64,000 nt of DNA from Periplaneta americana (GCF_040183065.1 NC_091123.1:8253001-8317000); one strand, 5' to 3'. Positions 12,699-26,289 are shown, counted from the stretch's first letter. Made by a program: numbers and translations. Notes: generated by a model from the letters alone, not told the origin.

Positions 12699-14671
12699 GT
12701 TTCATGGTCGGTTCTGGTAGACCCTTCACTTCAAATAGCCTCACGAGAAAAGAACTACTGGACTGAGACCAGGGAATCTTGGGTGCCATTCAAGGGCAAC
12801 TGTTATTCCGTTGTTTTAGGTTAGTTTTTATCCATGATAATTTAATTCATGGTCTCCTTATTCTCCATAGTGATAAATTTATATAGCCTACTGAACCATT
12901 TCACTTTGTTATTCATACATACATGGGATCATAATATTGTAACTTTATACAAAACAATAATGTAATTTTATTGTTTGAACAATAATCATTTTCTACAATT
13001 TAATGTAAACACTCCCGTCAACAATGGGATTTCCACTCCACACAGTAACACAGTATTCGTTATTGCACTCCACAGACGACAATGACAATTTACTTGGATT
13101 ATTGAGAACAACAATGTACTGCTAATCTTAACTAATGCTCACAAAGCACTATTTACAACACAAAACTGTCAGTTCACAGTTTGTTTGCCTTGGCTAGTTC
13201 TTCTAGCTCAGTCACTCGAGTTCACAGTATCTCGAACCCCAGACCTTCAGAGACAGTCCACTGAACTTCGAACTCAGGTCTCCCAACTGCGGTCCACTGC
13301 ACTCAAACTCAGGACTTCCGGCGACAGTCCACTGGCCAGGACGCTCCCACAGTTATGGACACACTCAAGTCTAACTCCGGTCTCGAAGCTGGCTTCACTG
13401 CTACACAAGACTGACTGCCTTGCTGTCCAAAACTAGCAACGACTGCTACTTCAACTGCTCAGCTCATTTGCGTCTCCTCTTTATAACCAAACCATAGTTT
13501 CCAGTGAGTACGATTTCGTGATCAATCTACAGATGCCGAGAAGATGGTGCCTCTCTGCTTCTCTGGATTTCTTCCCTCAGTCGCAGGCGCATTACTTCCC
13601 CCTCTCTGCCGCGGAACAGCGTGTCGCCTCCTCGCGCCCCCTCTCCTCTGCCGGACGCGCACGAAGTTCCCTGAAGTGCCGAGATTATTCGGCCTGCCAT
13701 CACAATATGATGCAATTTTGCAAACTAATAGTTTATAACGGTAAAAATATTTTGTATGTTTTGACACCTGAAAAATCCAAAAATAAGTAGCTACATGGTG
13801 TCATTAAAAATAATGATCTCCTTGGACCATTCTTTATAGTTTTCTACAACTTCAGTCCTTTGGCGTCTAGAAAATGTTTCAGAGTTTGATTCCATTTCGA
13901 TGGAGCTTATTTAAGACCTTACAGAGATTTCTGTAACAAGCATATTTTATTTTTTTTCACAAAAACCATCTGGTACATACATGTAGATTTTCTCATCTAA
14001 TTTTTCATATAGAAGAGCAGTTTTAATATCAAAATTCTTTATTCTGAAATAATTTTGTGAAGCAATAGCAAATAGTACCAGTACCGGTACTGTTAAGAAA
14101 CTGTTGCTAACTACAGCCTTGCTTTGTATCAGCCATCATCCTTTATTTTAAAAAGCCATTTGCTTGACAAAATAAAATTGTTTTATCATCTGTTTCTTTA
14201 GGATCAACATAATGTCCGAATTTCTTTCCTTATGAGTGATCTTTTCTCTTCTTCAATGGCTGCTATTGAAGCTATCATGAGTATAGCACCAGAACATCCA
14301 AAAACATACATTTGAACTACCACAGGCTTATCAGATGTCTTAACAGCATATCACATAGAGACAGCAATTCATACAAAAAAAGAAAACTTCCAAAAAAATA
14401 TTAAAGAACTAAACATGGGAAAATTAAAAAAAGAGGCAAAGAACATTTTATGCCATTTTGCACAAATGAATATCTAAATTAAAAATTTTAGTAATTAAAA
14501 TTCTTACCTCGATACTACCCTTGATCATTTTATGTTCCAGGTAAACCAGAGTTGAAGTCAAGACTGCATGGGACAGTGCCACACACACCTGGAGACACTG
14601 GAAGGATTATGTGTTACCATGACGTACGTTCAACAGGGGTACCAGGTGCTTGGGAGGTCGAACTTGTAAAA
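12699..14671 (+). CDS. Putative two-exon fragment of an unrecognised gene
   Basis: Exon a is 12699-12819 (acceptor after a pyrimidine-rich TTTTAACTCTTCCAG, donor GTTAGT). Exon b is 14541-14671 (acceptor TATGTTCCAG, donor GTAAGA). Exon a holds 40 codons plus one base and exon b starts with two bases, so phases match across the intron and both frames stay open (about 84 aa). Readable words include EKNYWTETRESWVPFKGNCY, KPELKSRLHGTVPHTPGDTG and STGVPGAWEVELVK. I do not recognise the protein. WVPFKGNCY recalls a short C-type-lectin-like word, but that is too little for an assignment. No start or terminal exon was found. The intron holds a minisatellite and an old copia fossil. It could be a chance pairing. 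Confidence 0.4.
13232..13336 (+). repeat. Three imperfect ~35-bp tandem units
   Basis: Units are built on CTCGAACYCCAGACCT-like and ACAGTCCACTG-like words (CAGTCCACTG, GGTCCACTGC and CAGTCCACTGG recur about every 35-40 bp). The following GC-rich patch (about 13545-13690) probably belongs to the same unclassified repeat. Confidence 0.6.
13800..14330 (-). mobile_element. Ty1/copia-type LTR retroelement fossil, pol fragment
   Basis: Words typical of the copia reverse-transcriptase region are readable on the minus strand, such as KWLFKIKDDG and QKSLYGLKQAP-like text. Only part of pol is present, no terminal repeats were recognised, and it carries several breaks. It is an old, broken copy lying inside the intron of the putative gene at 12699-14671. 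Confidence 0.65.
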
Positions 14672-15088
14672 GTAAGAATGATTTTTTTACATGTTGCTTA
14701 GTATTATAAAATAATATGAAGGTCGAGAATAATAATAGTCCGAAGCCACACAGATAAAATTTTACAGGAGATTTTGTCAAAGGTTTGAGTCTAATTCTAT
14801 TTGGTGCAATTTCATAATTTCTTCAGTGTGTAGTTACGTCATTTGTTGAGTAACTTTTATGTACAAGAAAGGAACTCGCACAAAAAACCATTTTTGTTAA
14901 AATGTGGCTTTGGACTATCTCATTCTCACCTCTTCACCTTGCGTAATCGATACTGTTTTTCACTTTCAGTGTGTAATTAAATGAATTATAATTTTGCATG
15001 CTAAGCTTACTTAGAATTGTATATTGTATGTTAAGTCATTTTTCTTGTGTACTAGCACTGACAATGTCATGAATGCTTATAATTTTTT

Positions 15089-15300
15089 TTTTCATTTCAT
15101 TTATTCCATTCCAAAGATCTTACATTAGCATTGAAGCTTTAAGATGTGGAACAAGTAAACATTTTACAAGATTACAATTTTTTGGCAAGATGAAGTGAAT
15201 TGAGGTCGAAGATTCGCCATAGATTACCTGGCATTTGCCTTATGGTTGGAGAAAACTTTGGTTAATTTTGTTCGAAACCTTTTCTCATGGTCCTTCAAAG
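15089..15300 (-). repeat. Composite repeat including 3' part of SINE family G
   Basis: Bases 15178-15262 (GGCAAGATGAAG, ATTCGCCATAGATTACCTGG, CATTTGCCTTATGGTTGG) match the body of the SINE at 11426-11665 but lack its tRNA head. The bases before it (TTCATTTATTCCATTCCAAA) look like another dispersed repeat. Confidence 0.5.
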
Positions 15301-15734
15301 CTTTAAAATAATTAGGCAGTATATTGAACAAAATTAACCAAATTTCTACATATTCATACCTTCTACTTCAGTTTTAAACATTCTGCTAACCAGCTATCTT
15401 ATTGGTTGAACTGCTGTTGTCATGGTTACAGGGAATTGCGTCATTATATTGCCTATCAGCTCTCTCATACATATTGCAGTCTGCTCGATGTCGATGCAGA
15501 CACTGCAAGAGCTCTAACATTGTATAGGTTGCAGTGTTGTTTTATCCATTCAAATTACTTGTACTATCTATACTGAGTGAACATTACCAACTGGATGTTG
15601 TCTGCTTGACAAAATTTGCTCGTATTGAATAGTAATATTTTATTAACATAAAAGAAAAATTTCCCTTCAATTGCTGTAACATTTCTATGATCCTACCTTA
15701 GCTGAAATGAATGCTATCATATTCATTCATTCAT

Positions 15735-16450
15735 AATCTTCTGTTCAAGGACAAGTCTTTCACTGCAAGCCCAGAATTCTCCAATGTTTCATATTAGTCT
15801 CTGCACACGATCCATATATCTTAATGTTGTCTATTGTCTGATATCTTCTTCTACTCTGAACTTTTCTCCTGTTCACAATTCTTTCCAGTGCATCTTTCAG
15901 TAGGCAGTTTCTTCTCACCCAGTGTAAAGCAGAGTAATAAAAGATAAAGACCGTAATTTTAGCCTGTTACATACAATAATACTTGAAGAATAACCCCTGA
16001 AAATTTCAAATGTGTATCTTATGTAAGTCCTGAGAAAAGTGCACCTAAATTAGATGAAATTTTCATTGCTGGGATAGGCAGTACAGACTCCCCTTAAAAG
16101 CTTTCTTTGCCATTGCTATTCTTCTTTTGACTCCCTGGCAGCAGCTCATGTTACTGCTTATAGTACACCCCAAGTATTTGAAGCTGTCCACTTGCTCTAC
16201 TGCCTCAATTAGAATTCGAAAGTTTACCTTCTTTACTTGTCTTCCTATGACCATGGTCTTCGTCTTGTTGGCATTTATCTTCATCCCATACTGCTCACAG
16301 CTGTCATTTAGCTTCAGTAGCATATCTCCTCTTCTGTTAACAACACCATTTCATCAGCAAATCTTATGCACTTTATTCTTCTTCCTCCTACTATCACTTC
16401 TCCTATGTTCTGAAAACAGTTCTTTGCCTCATGGCATGGCCTTCCTTGCC
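15735..16450 (-). mobile_element. LINE fragment: end of reverse transcriptase and 3' end
   Basis: On the minus strand the RT palm is readable as IKCIRFADEMVLLTEEE, then KLNDSCEQYGMKINANKTKT and EAVEQVDSFKYLGCTIS. The last of these is a non-LTR RT thumb. The catalytic FADD box reads FADE, so the second aspartate is replaced. A frame change follows the TEEE word. The 3' end (15735-15920) shares its sequence with fragments at 19823-20120, 29180-29300 and the plus-strand copy at 59175-59790. This is a dead, truncated copy of a common LINE family. Confidence 0.8.
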
Positions 16451-16866
16451 TCCTCTGAAAATCCGCTTCTGCTTTACAGTCAGTATGTGTTCATATAGGC
16501 CCTATTATCTGCTGTGTAGATGTGACAGTGTGAGTATTTTGAGATGTTTCAAAATGCACTCATTAACAGCGCCTCTGTCATTTGATTTGAGATATTTATC
16601 TTGTTCATTGCGTGAAATTTTTGGGTAGCATACATTTAGAGGCATCCAATGTTTCTGAGTTACGTGTAATCTCCATAATCAGGAAATCAGGGAGCCTATC
16701 TGTTGGATCTGTTACTAAGAGCTACTCTCCATGACAGCTTTCAGTATAAAAGATGCACCCCGTTTTTAAGAAAAACTTTTAGGAAAAAAAAATGCATTTT
16801 ACAGGCTAGTAAATATGCTATGCCTACTTAATTTTTGTATAGTTGTAATATTCTATATTAACTACT

Positions 16867-17165
16867 ATGTTAACCTTAGCTCTTTTCATTGACTTTAATA
16901 GAGCATTTGATAACGTTTTGCGTGATAAATTACTCCATAAAATGAGAATATATAGCATAACAGGTCGTATGCTAAAGTGTTTTCAGGATTTCTTGAGTCA
17001 AAGATGGATTGCAGTTAGATACAGAACAGCACTATCAAAATGGATGCAAACTGGAGTCGAATTCGCACAATGTGGTGTAATAAGTGCCACTCTCTCCAAT
17101 GTTTGCATCAGTGATCTAGCAGCAGCACTATGTGGAAATGAAAACATCAAGGTGGGATTGTTTGC
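16867..17165 (+). mobile_element. LINE reverse-transcriptase fragment
   Basis: One open frame reads LALFIDFNRAFDNVLRDKLL, GRMLKCFQDFLSQRW and ENIKVGLFAG. This corresponds to RT motifs from the FxDxxxAFD box up to just before the YADD/FADD box. The GVPQG-type motif is decayed (EFAQCGVIS). The copy stops where the SINE at 17188 begins. The catalytic DD pair is absent. Confidence 0.75.
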
Positions 17166-17187
17166 AGGAATACAAAAACAGGTCCAC

Positions 17188-17409
17188 ATCTGTGGAGTAA
17201 TGGTTAGCATATCTGGCAAAACCAGGTGACCTGGGTTCGATTCCCAGTTGGGGCAATTTACTTGGTTGAGGTTTTTTCTGGGGTTTTCTCTCAATCCAAT
17301 ATGAGCAAATGCTGGGTAACTATCGGTGCTGGACCCTGGACTCATTTCACCGGCATTATCACCTTTATCTCATTCAGACGCTAAATAACCTAAGATGTTG
17401 ATAAAGCAT
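17188..17409 (+). mobile_element. tRNA-derived SINE (family A)
   Basis: The head has GTGGAGTAATGGTTAGCAT (A-box region) and GGGTTCGATTCCC (B box). It is followed by the family body TTGGTTGAGGTTTTTTCTGG and ATGAGCAAATGCTGGGTAAC, and the end CATTCAGACGCTAAATAACC. The same family occurs at 26828-27070 and 37944-38197. Confidence 0.85.
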
Positions 17410-17799
17410 CATAAAGTAACCTACAAAGAAAACATAAAAACAATATACGGTATTGAATTACAGAAAACGATGGAGAAGGTAAGAAATTCCCTGGAAAAGT
17501 TGTTATTGTTGTTAACTAATGTTGAGTTCTTGGCAGTGGTCATTAAATATCTTGCTCTCCATTTTTTCTCATACACAGTGAGTTTAGATTAGAGGAAACA
17601 ATTGAACATCGCTGAAGATGAATTTGATCCATTTCTTTCTCAAGGCTGCACAATGGACAAAGCTGTGAAGAAATAATTCCAATTATGTTTAAGTGTTTTG
17701 ACAATCAATCGTGTCCAGTGAGAAATCGAAAGGATGCCACTGCTCTTTCCTTGAATATAGTACCGGTACCCAAGAATCATATTTTGTTGTACATTGAGA

Positions 17800-18010
17800 T
17801 ATTTCGATCTTTTATTACTTGAAATTTCGTGGAAATAGTATGATATTATATCTTGAGATTTTGAGTTGATTAATCTTTTGGTAAAGTTGACATGGGGTTT
17901 TGTAAGATACTACTTCGCTTCTTAGCAAGGCTTTCAGTAGCTTCATTATCAGATAATCCACAATATGCAAGTATCCAATTGAAAACTTTATCCTTTTGTT
18001 AAGCTTCATC
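17800..18010 (-). mobile_element. LINE RNase H fragment
   Basis: The minus strand reads KVFNWILAYCGLSDNEATES followed by LAKK. This is a clear decayed match to the WxPAHCGLxGNExADxLAK motif of RNase H domains in arthropod LINEs. The ends are not defined. Confidence 0.6.
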
Positions 18011-18419
18011 AGATAGTGTATAATTTTTTCAACAATACGTTATTCCTTTACTTTAAGGTGACAGATTGGTTGTTATAGCAATAATGGCTTCAAAATATCA
18101 TTCTCTCATTTTTACTGTCACTTCTATTTACCTTTCACCTTCACTCATTTAATACATCATCATAATAAATTTGCCCTCCAGTACTACAATAAAGAATCAC
18201 CAGTATTAACACAACCTTTCCTTATGATATTCCCAACTGCCCCAACCTAAAACCTTATTCCAGTCCTTCCACTCAGATTATATCCTTTGTGCTTTAAGGC
18301 AAGAAATAAGCAAGTTCTGTTACAAAGGATACCCGCCTATGTAGGAATCATGAGAAATTAATGTGTAAATAAACTAGCAAAAAGAAGTGCCACAGTGAGG
18401 AAGAAAACAGTCAATAAAG

Positions 18420-19010
18420 CGGAATTATCAAAGCATATTTTCAACATAAAATAATACAAAGTTGTAGCATTATTTTGACTACCTAGTGGACATGATTTCT
18501 TGGCTACACACCTTCACAGATTCAACATCTACACCTCACCACAATGCACCATCTGTAAACAACCACATAGGCTGCTATAATGAACAGAGAACGAAAAACC
18601 AAGAAGATATACCAACCTAGCTAATGAAGCACTGTTGGGACATTAAATGGAATATAAAAGAAATCCAAAGCATTAGAAAAAAAAAAAAAAACAATAGTTC
18701 ATAAAGAAAAGAACAGTACTGATGAAACTCAGTTAAAGGACAAAAACTACAAGGACAGAACAGATATATTCAAGATGCCAAGGAGAACGGCAGTAGTCAC
18801 TTTTAAATTAGAAACAGGGCATGACGTCTAGCTGATCACTTATTTGAGTTGCATTGTCTTCCAATTAATCAGTGCATGATACCCAAAGAAAATGGAATGG
18901 TTCTTGATAGAAACCACCTAGAAAAATGCAGACTCAACAGCCTGAGCCTGAAGGCTTATATTGGGAAGCCAGAGGGAAAATGGTCAGTCAACTAATTCCC
19001 AGTGTCATTG
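18420..19010 (+). mobile_element. LINE C-terminal fragment(s)
   Basis: The plus strand reads SGHDFLATHLHRFNIYTSPQ then CTICK (about 18485-18560), the cysteine-containing region after RNase H in arthropod LINEs. At about 18805-18985 a second TGHDV-like word and YWEARGKMVSQL-like text follow. Two overlapping pieces or one rearranged copy would both fit. It is heavily decayed. Confidence 0.55.
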
Positions 19011-19441
19011 GTCAACAACAGTATATTAACCACTGACAAGAGAATACAAAAGTATCACAGCATAACAATATTTATTTGTTTTACTACAGTTACAACAGAA
19101 CCATTCTTAGTAATGTATACAGTTGAATGCCTGTCATTTCATTATAACTGATTCACATAATCTTAATGCTAATTGCTTTCTTTGTCATTTGAAACAGAAG
19201 ATAAATTCACAATGAAAACTATTCTTATAAATGTACACTGAGAACGAACAATTACGTGCTATTTAACATGGTTCAAATCAATACAACATTCATGCATTTT
19301 ATCATATTATTATTACTACTACATATCAGATACAAAAGAAGCTTACGATATTCTTGTGTCGCATGAAAATAACAACCTGAAACATAAAAAAGTGTTACCC
19401 TTCAACTCACTGGTGAATAGCAACCTTTATTGTTAGAAATT

Positions 19442-22400
19442 TTACTTCTTTTTTGTTGCGACCCTCTCCCCAATCTTCTGAATTTCATCATACAGCACAA
19501 GCACCAGGGCACCACCGATTCCTCGAAAGATGTTGGACAAGGCACCTTTGAAGAAGGCAGCACCGCCTTCCTTCTGGAATATTTTGATCCAGCAGTCCAT
19601 CGTGTTCTTGTACTCCATTTGTTCCTTGGCTCGTCCAGATTGCATCATCATTCGCCTGCGAACTGTGTCTAGTGGGTAAGATACCAGGCCAGACACTATT
19701 GTTACCACCTGCAATGAAAATAACCTCATTTAACATCAGCAATCAATCACCTTCAATAACTGGGGTCTTTGACTCATTTTGTATGAACCAATAATGCAAG
19801 AGATTTGCGGTATAGAAAATAATTCATTCATAGTTTTCTGCCCAAGGGCAGCTTCTTCACTGCAAACTCAGCATTGTCCAATCTTCTTTCATTTCTGCCT
19901 TCTTCTTAGTCTCCGCATACGATTCATATATCTTAATGTCGGCTACCATCTTCTGCCCCGAACTTTTCTCCCATTCACCATTCCTTCCAGTGCATCCTTC
20001 AGTAGGCAGTTTCTTCTCAGCCAGTGACCCAGACAATTCTTTTTCCTCCTCTGGTAAGTTTCAGCATTATTCTTTCTTCACTCACTTTTTCCAGTACCTA
20101 CAGCTTCATTTCTCATTTTGTTAGAAAAGAATATAGGCCTACTGAATGAATAGGATCTGCTGACTTGTAAAGTGCTAAAGAGAGACAAGCAGAAGAATGA
20201 AGAAATTTCTGTCCTATGAGAAGCTAGAGAGAATATGATGCAAATCAATTATTAATATCATTAGGAATCAACCAGCCATGTTACTAGAGCAGATATTTAT
20301 AGCATAATCTAACAACTTGTGTTGGACAAGCACACGATCCAGGCAATACAGGGAGTTTTCTCTGGGTACTTCAGTTCCCCGTGACATCTCAACAATTCTC
20401 CATAATCATCAGCATTCATTATGAGTATAATATAGACCACTATCTGTGGTGCACTCTGGAAAGTCTTTGACGAACTAAGTGGTCTACAGTTCTCAGCACT
20501 AGTGACATCTATGAGCCCACTTGTAGAATAACAAAAAGTGATTGCAATAATTTACTTCCATTTGACATTTGTTTTGGCGTAATATGTTCAGAAAATATAT
20601 GCATTAAGATAATCTTAATGGATAGAAAATATTAATTTTATTACTGTTTTTAACCAATAATATTACTCCTTTATAAACGCTGTTAACCCTAGCAATACCA
20701 GTACCAAGATATTTTAAATAACATGCAGTACCAACAGGGAGGGGGGGGGGGTACTTTGTTACCACTACAAAAATATTTATTTTGAACGATTTTTTTTACA
20801 TTTGTTATCAGCAAATAGTATGTACTATAATAAAAAATGGAAATGTTATTGTAAATGTTTTAACAATTACTTCAGCGTGGATCTGGAAAATGTTGCACAT
20901 CACTTTCTTGACACCCATCCTCATATACTGAACAGACCACAGTTTTATTACAAAAATACTTAATTTTGAACAATTTTTTAAATTTGTAATCAGCAAATAG
21001 TATGTACTATAATAAAAGAGAAAAATTGAAATATCACTGTATATTTCGAACAATTACTTCAACAAGGGGATTCATTTTTTGTCCACTTTAACATATTTTC
21101 GTTTTTAGTAAAATGCTCAGTGAAAATGATTAAACAATAACACAATAAGATAGAAGGAGTCATAACTGACAATAAATAATATTTTCTTATTTTTTTAATA
21201 TAGCAATTATTGTCTGCCGAGTTAGCTCTGTGGTAGCACATCTGCCTCCAGACTAGCCGGCCTGGGTTCGATTTCTGGCGGGGTCAGAAATTTTAATGGC
21301 GGTGCACAACTTCTAATCACTAGATTGTACACCAATATATTAATTACTGTACAGTATAATTTTATGATTAATCTGATTGAACACCCTCACTTCAGAAAAT
21401 AATAATGTATATGCCACTGGTGATTACCTGTGCAATGAGATACGACACAACGATTGGTGTGTTCTTGGGGTCTGGCAGCAAGCCTTTTGCAGTGTCGAAG
21501 AATCCGAAGTAGCAGGCACGGTATATGATTATGCCCTGCACAGACACCATAAAACCCCGGTACAGGCCATGCATGCCATCCGTCTTGAACGTCTTCACGA
21601 TGCAGTCCACCATTCCCTGGTATTCCCGATCAGAAGCCTGCTTGCCAACGTCAGCAGCAAGCCTGTCAAAACAAAGTATGTTACAGTCTACACCTCATGT
21701 GGCAGTAAATTCAAATTCAGATCAGTGCTTGAAGTGGCTTCAGAGGAGATGATGGCACACAACTAATTTGAGAAATTCTATGCAGAAGGGTGGTGGGATC
21801 ATTTCAAGAGAATCAATAATAAATCATTTAGAAAAATTAATTTCAAAACGGAATAGGATATAATACAGGGCCTGTTTATAAACTTCAATAATTATAAAAA
21901 CTACTTTATTCTAATACAGACGTCAATTTACAGCAATGTAATGTAATGAAGCTATAACAACATTTTCATTAATTGAAATACAACAATTAAACCAGTGCTT
22001 AAAGTGGGCTGGTATGAGTTGTGTACGCAAGCAATATAATAAAAAAATTACATTAATACAGTTATTCATATCTTACTACTTTGTTAAAGGAGAAGACAGT
22101 TACAACTCGCAACAAGAGCCACAACTTCCACAATTTCTTTGTTTCTTTCGCATGTTGTATAGTACAATAAGATTTGAAACAGATACCAGTGGCGGCTCGT
22201 GAGATTTTAGCTTGGTAGGACTGCACTAAAATTTTCAATATACCGGTACAGCATTATTATGTCTTATATACCACAGCGAAAATTAATTTTATTAATAAAT
22301 TTTACCTGTATTGAAGCTCAAGCCATAATCAACCACTGATCCAATCCTTTTTGGTTCTGGTGCTGTTGTTGTCATTGATATTTATGTTTGTTTATAATTA

Positions 22401-25400
22401 AAGTTTTGAAACACTAAACGCTATAAAATTTAATTAAAGAATACACTATTGGTCTGTGTTATTAATTTTATTGGAGATAACATTTCACTGTTCTATTCAC
22501 AATTTTATTTGAACACGAAGCCTAACCTTCTTTCTTTGCGACTAGAACATTTATTAATTACTTTATCATTGAAATTAACAATATTTTCAGTCATCACTTT
22601 TTCTACGCTTAACATTGCCAAAGCAGCAAGACAGTCTTCTTTATTTATTCTGGTGTAGTTAAGGCCATCAGGCCTTCTCTTCCACAACACCAGAAATACA
22701 AATACAATAATAGAAATAAAAAGAAAAAAAAACATTATAAACAAAGTAAAGCCACACAAAAATATATACAGGTTGCAGTCACATTGTACTCCTAAGAAAA
22801 GTCTTTACTCTTTTCAATGTACAAAAACACCCCTCAGGCTGAGCAGTAGTCATGGGAATAATAAGAATTATTTTGAGGAGAGTGAACACTTCTGTGCAGA
22901 ATCGCTGATTCCTGTATCCAAGATGATTTCGTGAAATCCAGAAATATTATGGAATCCTTGGCTCTCTCACAAAACAGATAGTTCAGACAAAAAAGCAAAA
23001 GCTTCAATGGTTTCATTAAGTTCAGCTGAAGAAAATTGTATGTGATTTATATTGTCTTTGAAAAGAGAGAAATTTAACAATTTTGCTCTGACAAATGTTT
23101 ATTGAAAGCAGATCTCTGTTTTACCTGGCAAGAAATGAAATCACACACCTCTTTCTCAGAGACAAAATTTTGCAATTTCCTTTTCTTTTTCTTCATGGGA
23201 GGAGTTTCTTCTTGTTGATGAGTAACAGAAGGAAGTTTGTTTCGTTCTTTCATGATTGCCTCAAGGAATGAATTTACTGGTGGAATTCTCATTACGAAGC
23301 TGCAACTGGATATACAGAATATCCACATGAGGCATGATATGATGAAAAAATTCTAGCCAAAAGTTGAAGTCCTGATCATTCAACATACGAAGAATCCCTG
23401 TAGCTTCTTGTACAGTAGAATGATTTCTTTCAATTTGAAGTTTCCCAAAGCATTCTATTAAACTCCACTTATTTTCAAAAACAGTATTAACTAATCGGCT
23501 ATGAAAATTCCATCGTGTGTTTGATTCTTCGGATATTCGTCTAGAAACACTATCCAGCACAGCTAATCGTGAGGGCAACTTATAAAAATATGCAGGTATA
23601 GTGGCAAGACTAATGAAAAAATACGAGCTTGTGAATTCTGTGATGCTGCCTTTTCTATGATTAAATTCAGCTGATGTGCATATTTATAGGATTGTTTAAT
23701 AATTGTTTGTATACTTGCCTTCTCTCCACTCATTACAGCTGCTCCGTTGTAGGTCTGGGTGATTAGTTTGTCACGGTCGCCATTCAGAACTGTATTCAAC
23801 TGCTCTAAAATGTATTTCGCTAATACTTCAGCATTTTCAGCTTTTAGTTAAACAACTCCCACAATCTTTCATGCACAGCACCGCCCAATTCGTAATGGAA
23901 AACAATAACCTGCTGTGTATGACCTGATACATCAGTTGTATCGTCTGACATGACTGACAAAAATTTAGATTGTTGTATTTCAGCAGATATTTAATCACGA
24001 CACACCTTCAGAATACAGTCAAGAAGTTCATTCTGAATTCTAGGAAATTCCTGGAAACACTTTTGACTTCAGAAAATGTTTTTATGAGAGTCTCATCTAA
24101 CTTCCAACAAATTCAAGTAATCTTCGAAACACACTAGGATTCGATAACTGTAAGGTTTCGTCATGGCCACGTAATGGAAGTTCAAATTTCCCGCAAAACT
24201 TTATACAGTCTATAATTTTCGAGAGAATTTCTCGATATTGTCTCACTTTTTCATTATGTCTGTCTGTTTGCTGTCTGTAAGCATCACTTAGCTGAGTTGC
24301 GATGTTTAATTTTCCTAACATAGCGAAATCTATGACATACTTAATATGTTTTGCAAAATCTTTGTGTTTTTTAGCTTTCTTGGCTAAATGTTTAAATCAT
24401 TTACCCTTGCTTTTGTCCAAGTCGCATCACTTCCGAACTATAAACACGGAAAGCAAAATAAGACATTTCTTTCAGGACAGCCACATAGCCATTTATGCTT
24501 ATAATAAAGAGAAATTAAATTTCCTACAGTAAGTCTGATTTCTGCTTGATGATGCCTGAGAAATAATGAAGTCAGAAGCATTACGACCTAAACTTTTTAT
24601 GTCACTCTTCTCTGCAAACAACAGCGATGAAAAACTGGTATTTTGCAGATATTTAACACTGTCCTTATTCATATTCGTCTTAAAACTGAAACAGTTTAAA
24701 TACGCACACTGCACAGTCTTAAAAACACATTTGTTAAATGATAAAACCAAGTCATCAAAGTTTTGGGTACCAGTAATGAAATATGACAATTCTCAACACT
24801 AGAAACAATCCTTGTATCATCACATACATTACCGAAAAATAATAATAATTTAAATTTCCTCTGATTGAGGTTGTGGCTGATATGTACATCTGTTAGGCAG
24901 TACATCTCACTTGATGATATGTGTCAGAGGAGAACAATTGTTTGTATGCATCTGAACTCTGACTAGTGTAATATGTAGCTAGTCGGCGATGTATGCAATG
25001 AAGAGGGAAAGGAACTGGCCACCCTATCCCATTATCTCCTGGCCCAGCTGCCTCATAAGTGGTGCCCTCTTGGTATCACTTGTGAGGTTCAGACTTGTCT
25101 TCGGACAGTTGACTGAACAACAACAATTGTAGTATATATGGGTCGGCCATTAACAGAAACAATAAACACAACAGGGTCGAGAATGGAACCCTGAGGAACA
25201 TTAACATCAATATACGTTTCTTTAAATTTACATTTTATATCCATTAAAGTAATTTATAATCTCAACATACTGAAGTCTATTAGCTAAATAAGACCAACTT
25301 AGTTATACACGAGCACTGTTCACAGTATCTTTTAAAGTACTGTACTTAACTAAATACAAACTGTTCTCTGTTCTTCAATAATTTTGGTGCTGTCACTTTG

Positions 25401-26252
25401 ATTTTTCTGGATGATATCATATCATCAGTAACACTTTTATATTTCCTTTACTTACGTATACAGAATTTTATACGATTTTTTTTCTCATACCTCGAGGGTA
25501 CTTAATATGAATAACTCTAGAAGCTAGAAACTATTCCGTAATGTAAGTTTCCTTCATAAGTTACATTAGTAGTCCGTGGCGCTACAGCCCGTGAAGGGCC
25601 TAGACCGACCAGCCGGCTGCTGGCCTCACGCCCACATGCCGAAGCAGAGGTGGACGATCATCCAACCAGAATGGAGGTATCGTGTGGTTAGCGCGATGAT
25701 CCCCCCAGCCGTTATAGCTGGTATTCGCAACCGGATTTCGCTACCTATCGTAGCTCCCCAAGTGCATCACGATGCTGGGTGGGCACCGGTCCCATCCAAA
25801 TGAATAAATTAATGTACTCCTTTTAGCTTAGAATCATTAGGGATGTACTCTGACTAGCAAATATGTTATGAAAATAACTTTCACCTTGTTCGGGCGTAGT
25901 CTAAGGGATAGACAAATCCCAAAGAAGCAGCCCCAGCACATCCTCCTGATGCCAAGTTGCCCAAGAAGTAGCGACCAAACTGTTTTTTCTTGTCCACTCC
26001 TCCAAGGAAGATTTGCTTGAACTTGTCTTTAAAAGCAAAATTCAATGCCTGTGTAGGAAAATATCTGAGAACATTGGCCAGATTCCCGCGCCACAAGCTA
26101 AGGAAACCTTGCTCCTGTGGAATGCGGACAAATGCATCAATAATACCTGAAAAAGAAAAGTGATGTTTTCTACCGGTACCCATAATCACACTTTTTCTTT
26201 TACATATCCTTAATACAACATTTAGGAGAGGAAAAGGGATGTCTATTGATGT

Positions 26253-26289
<37 letters not shown>

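Noticed and set aside
13518-13790. Overlapping 60-90 aa frames in the GC-rich patch as a gene
   Set aside because: Open on both strands in several frames because of base composition; no domain and no splice support.
19488-21766. Open frames overlapping ANT exons 3 and 4 on other frames or strand
   Set aside because: They are antisense or frame-shifted shadows of the ANT coding exons.
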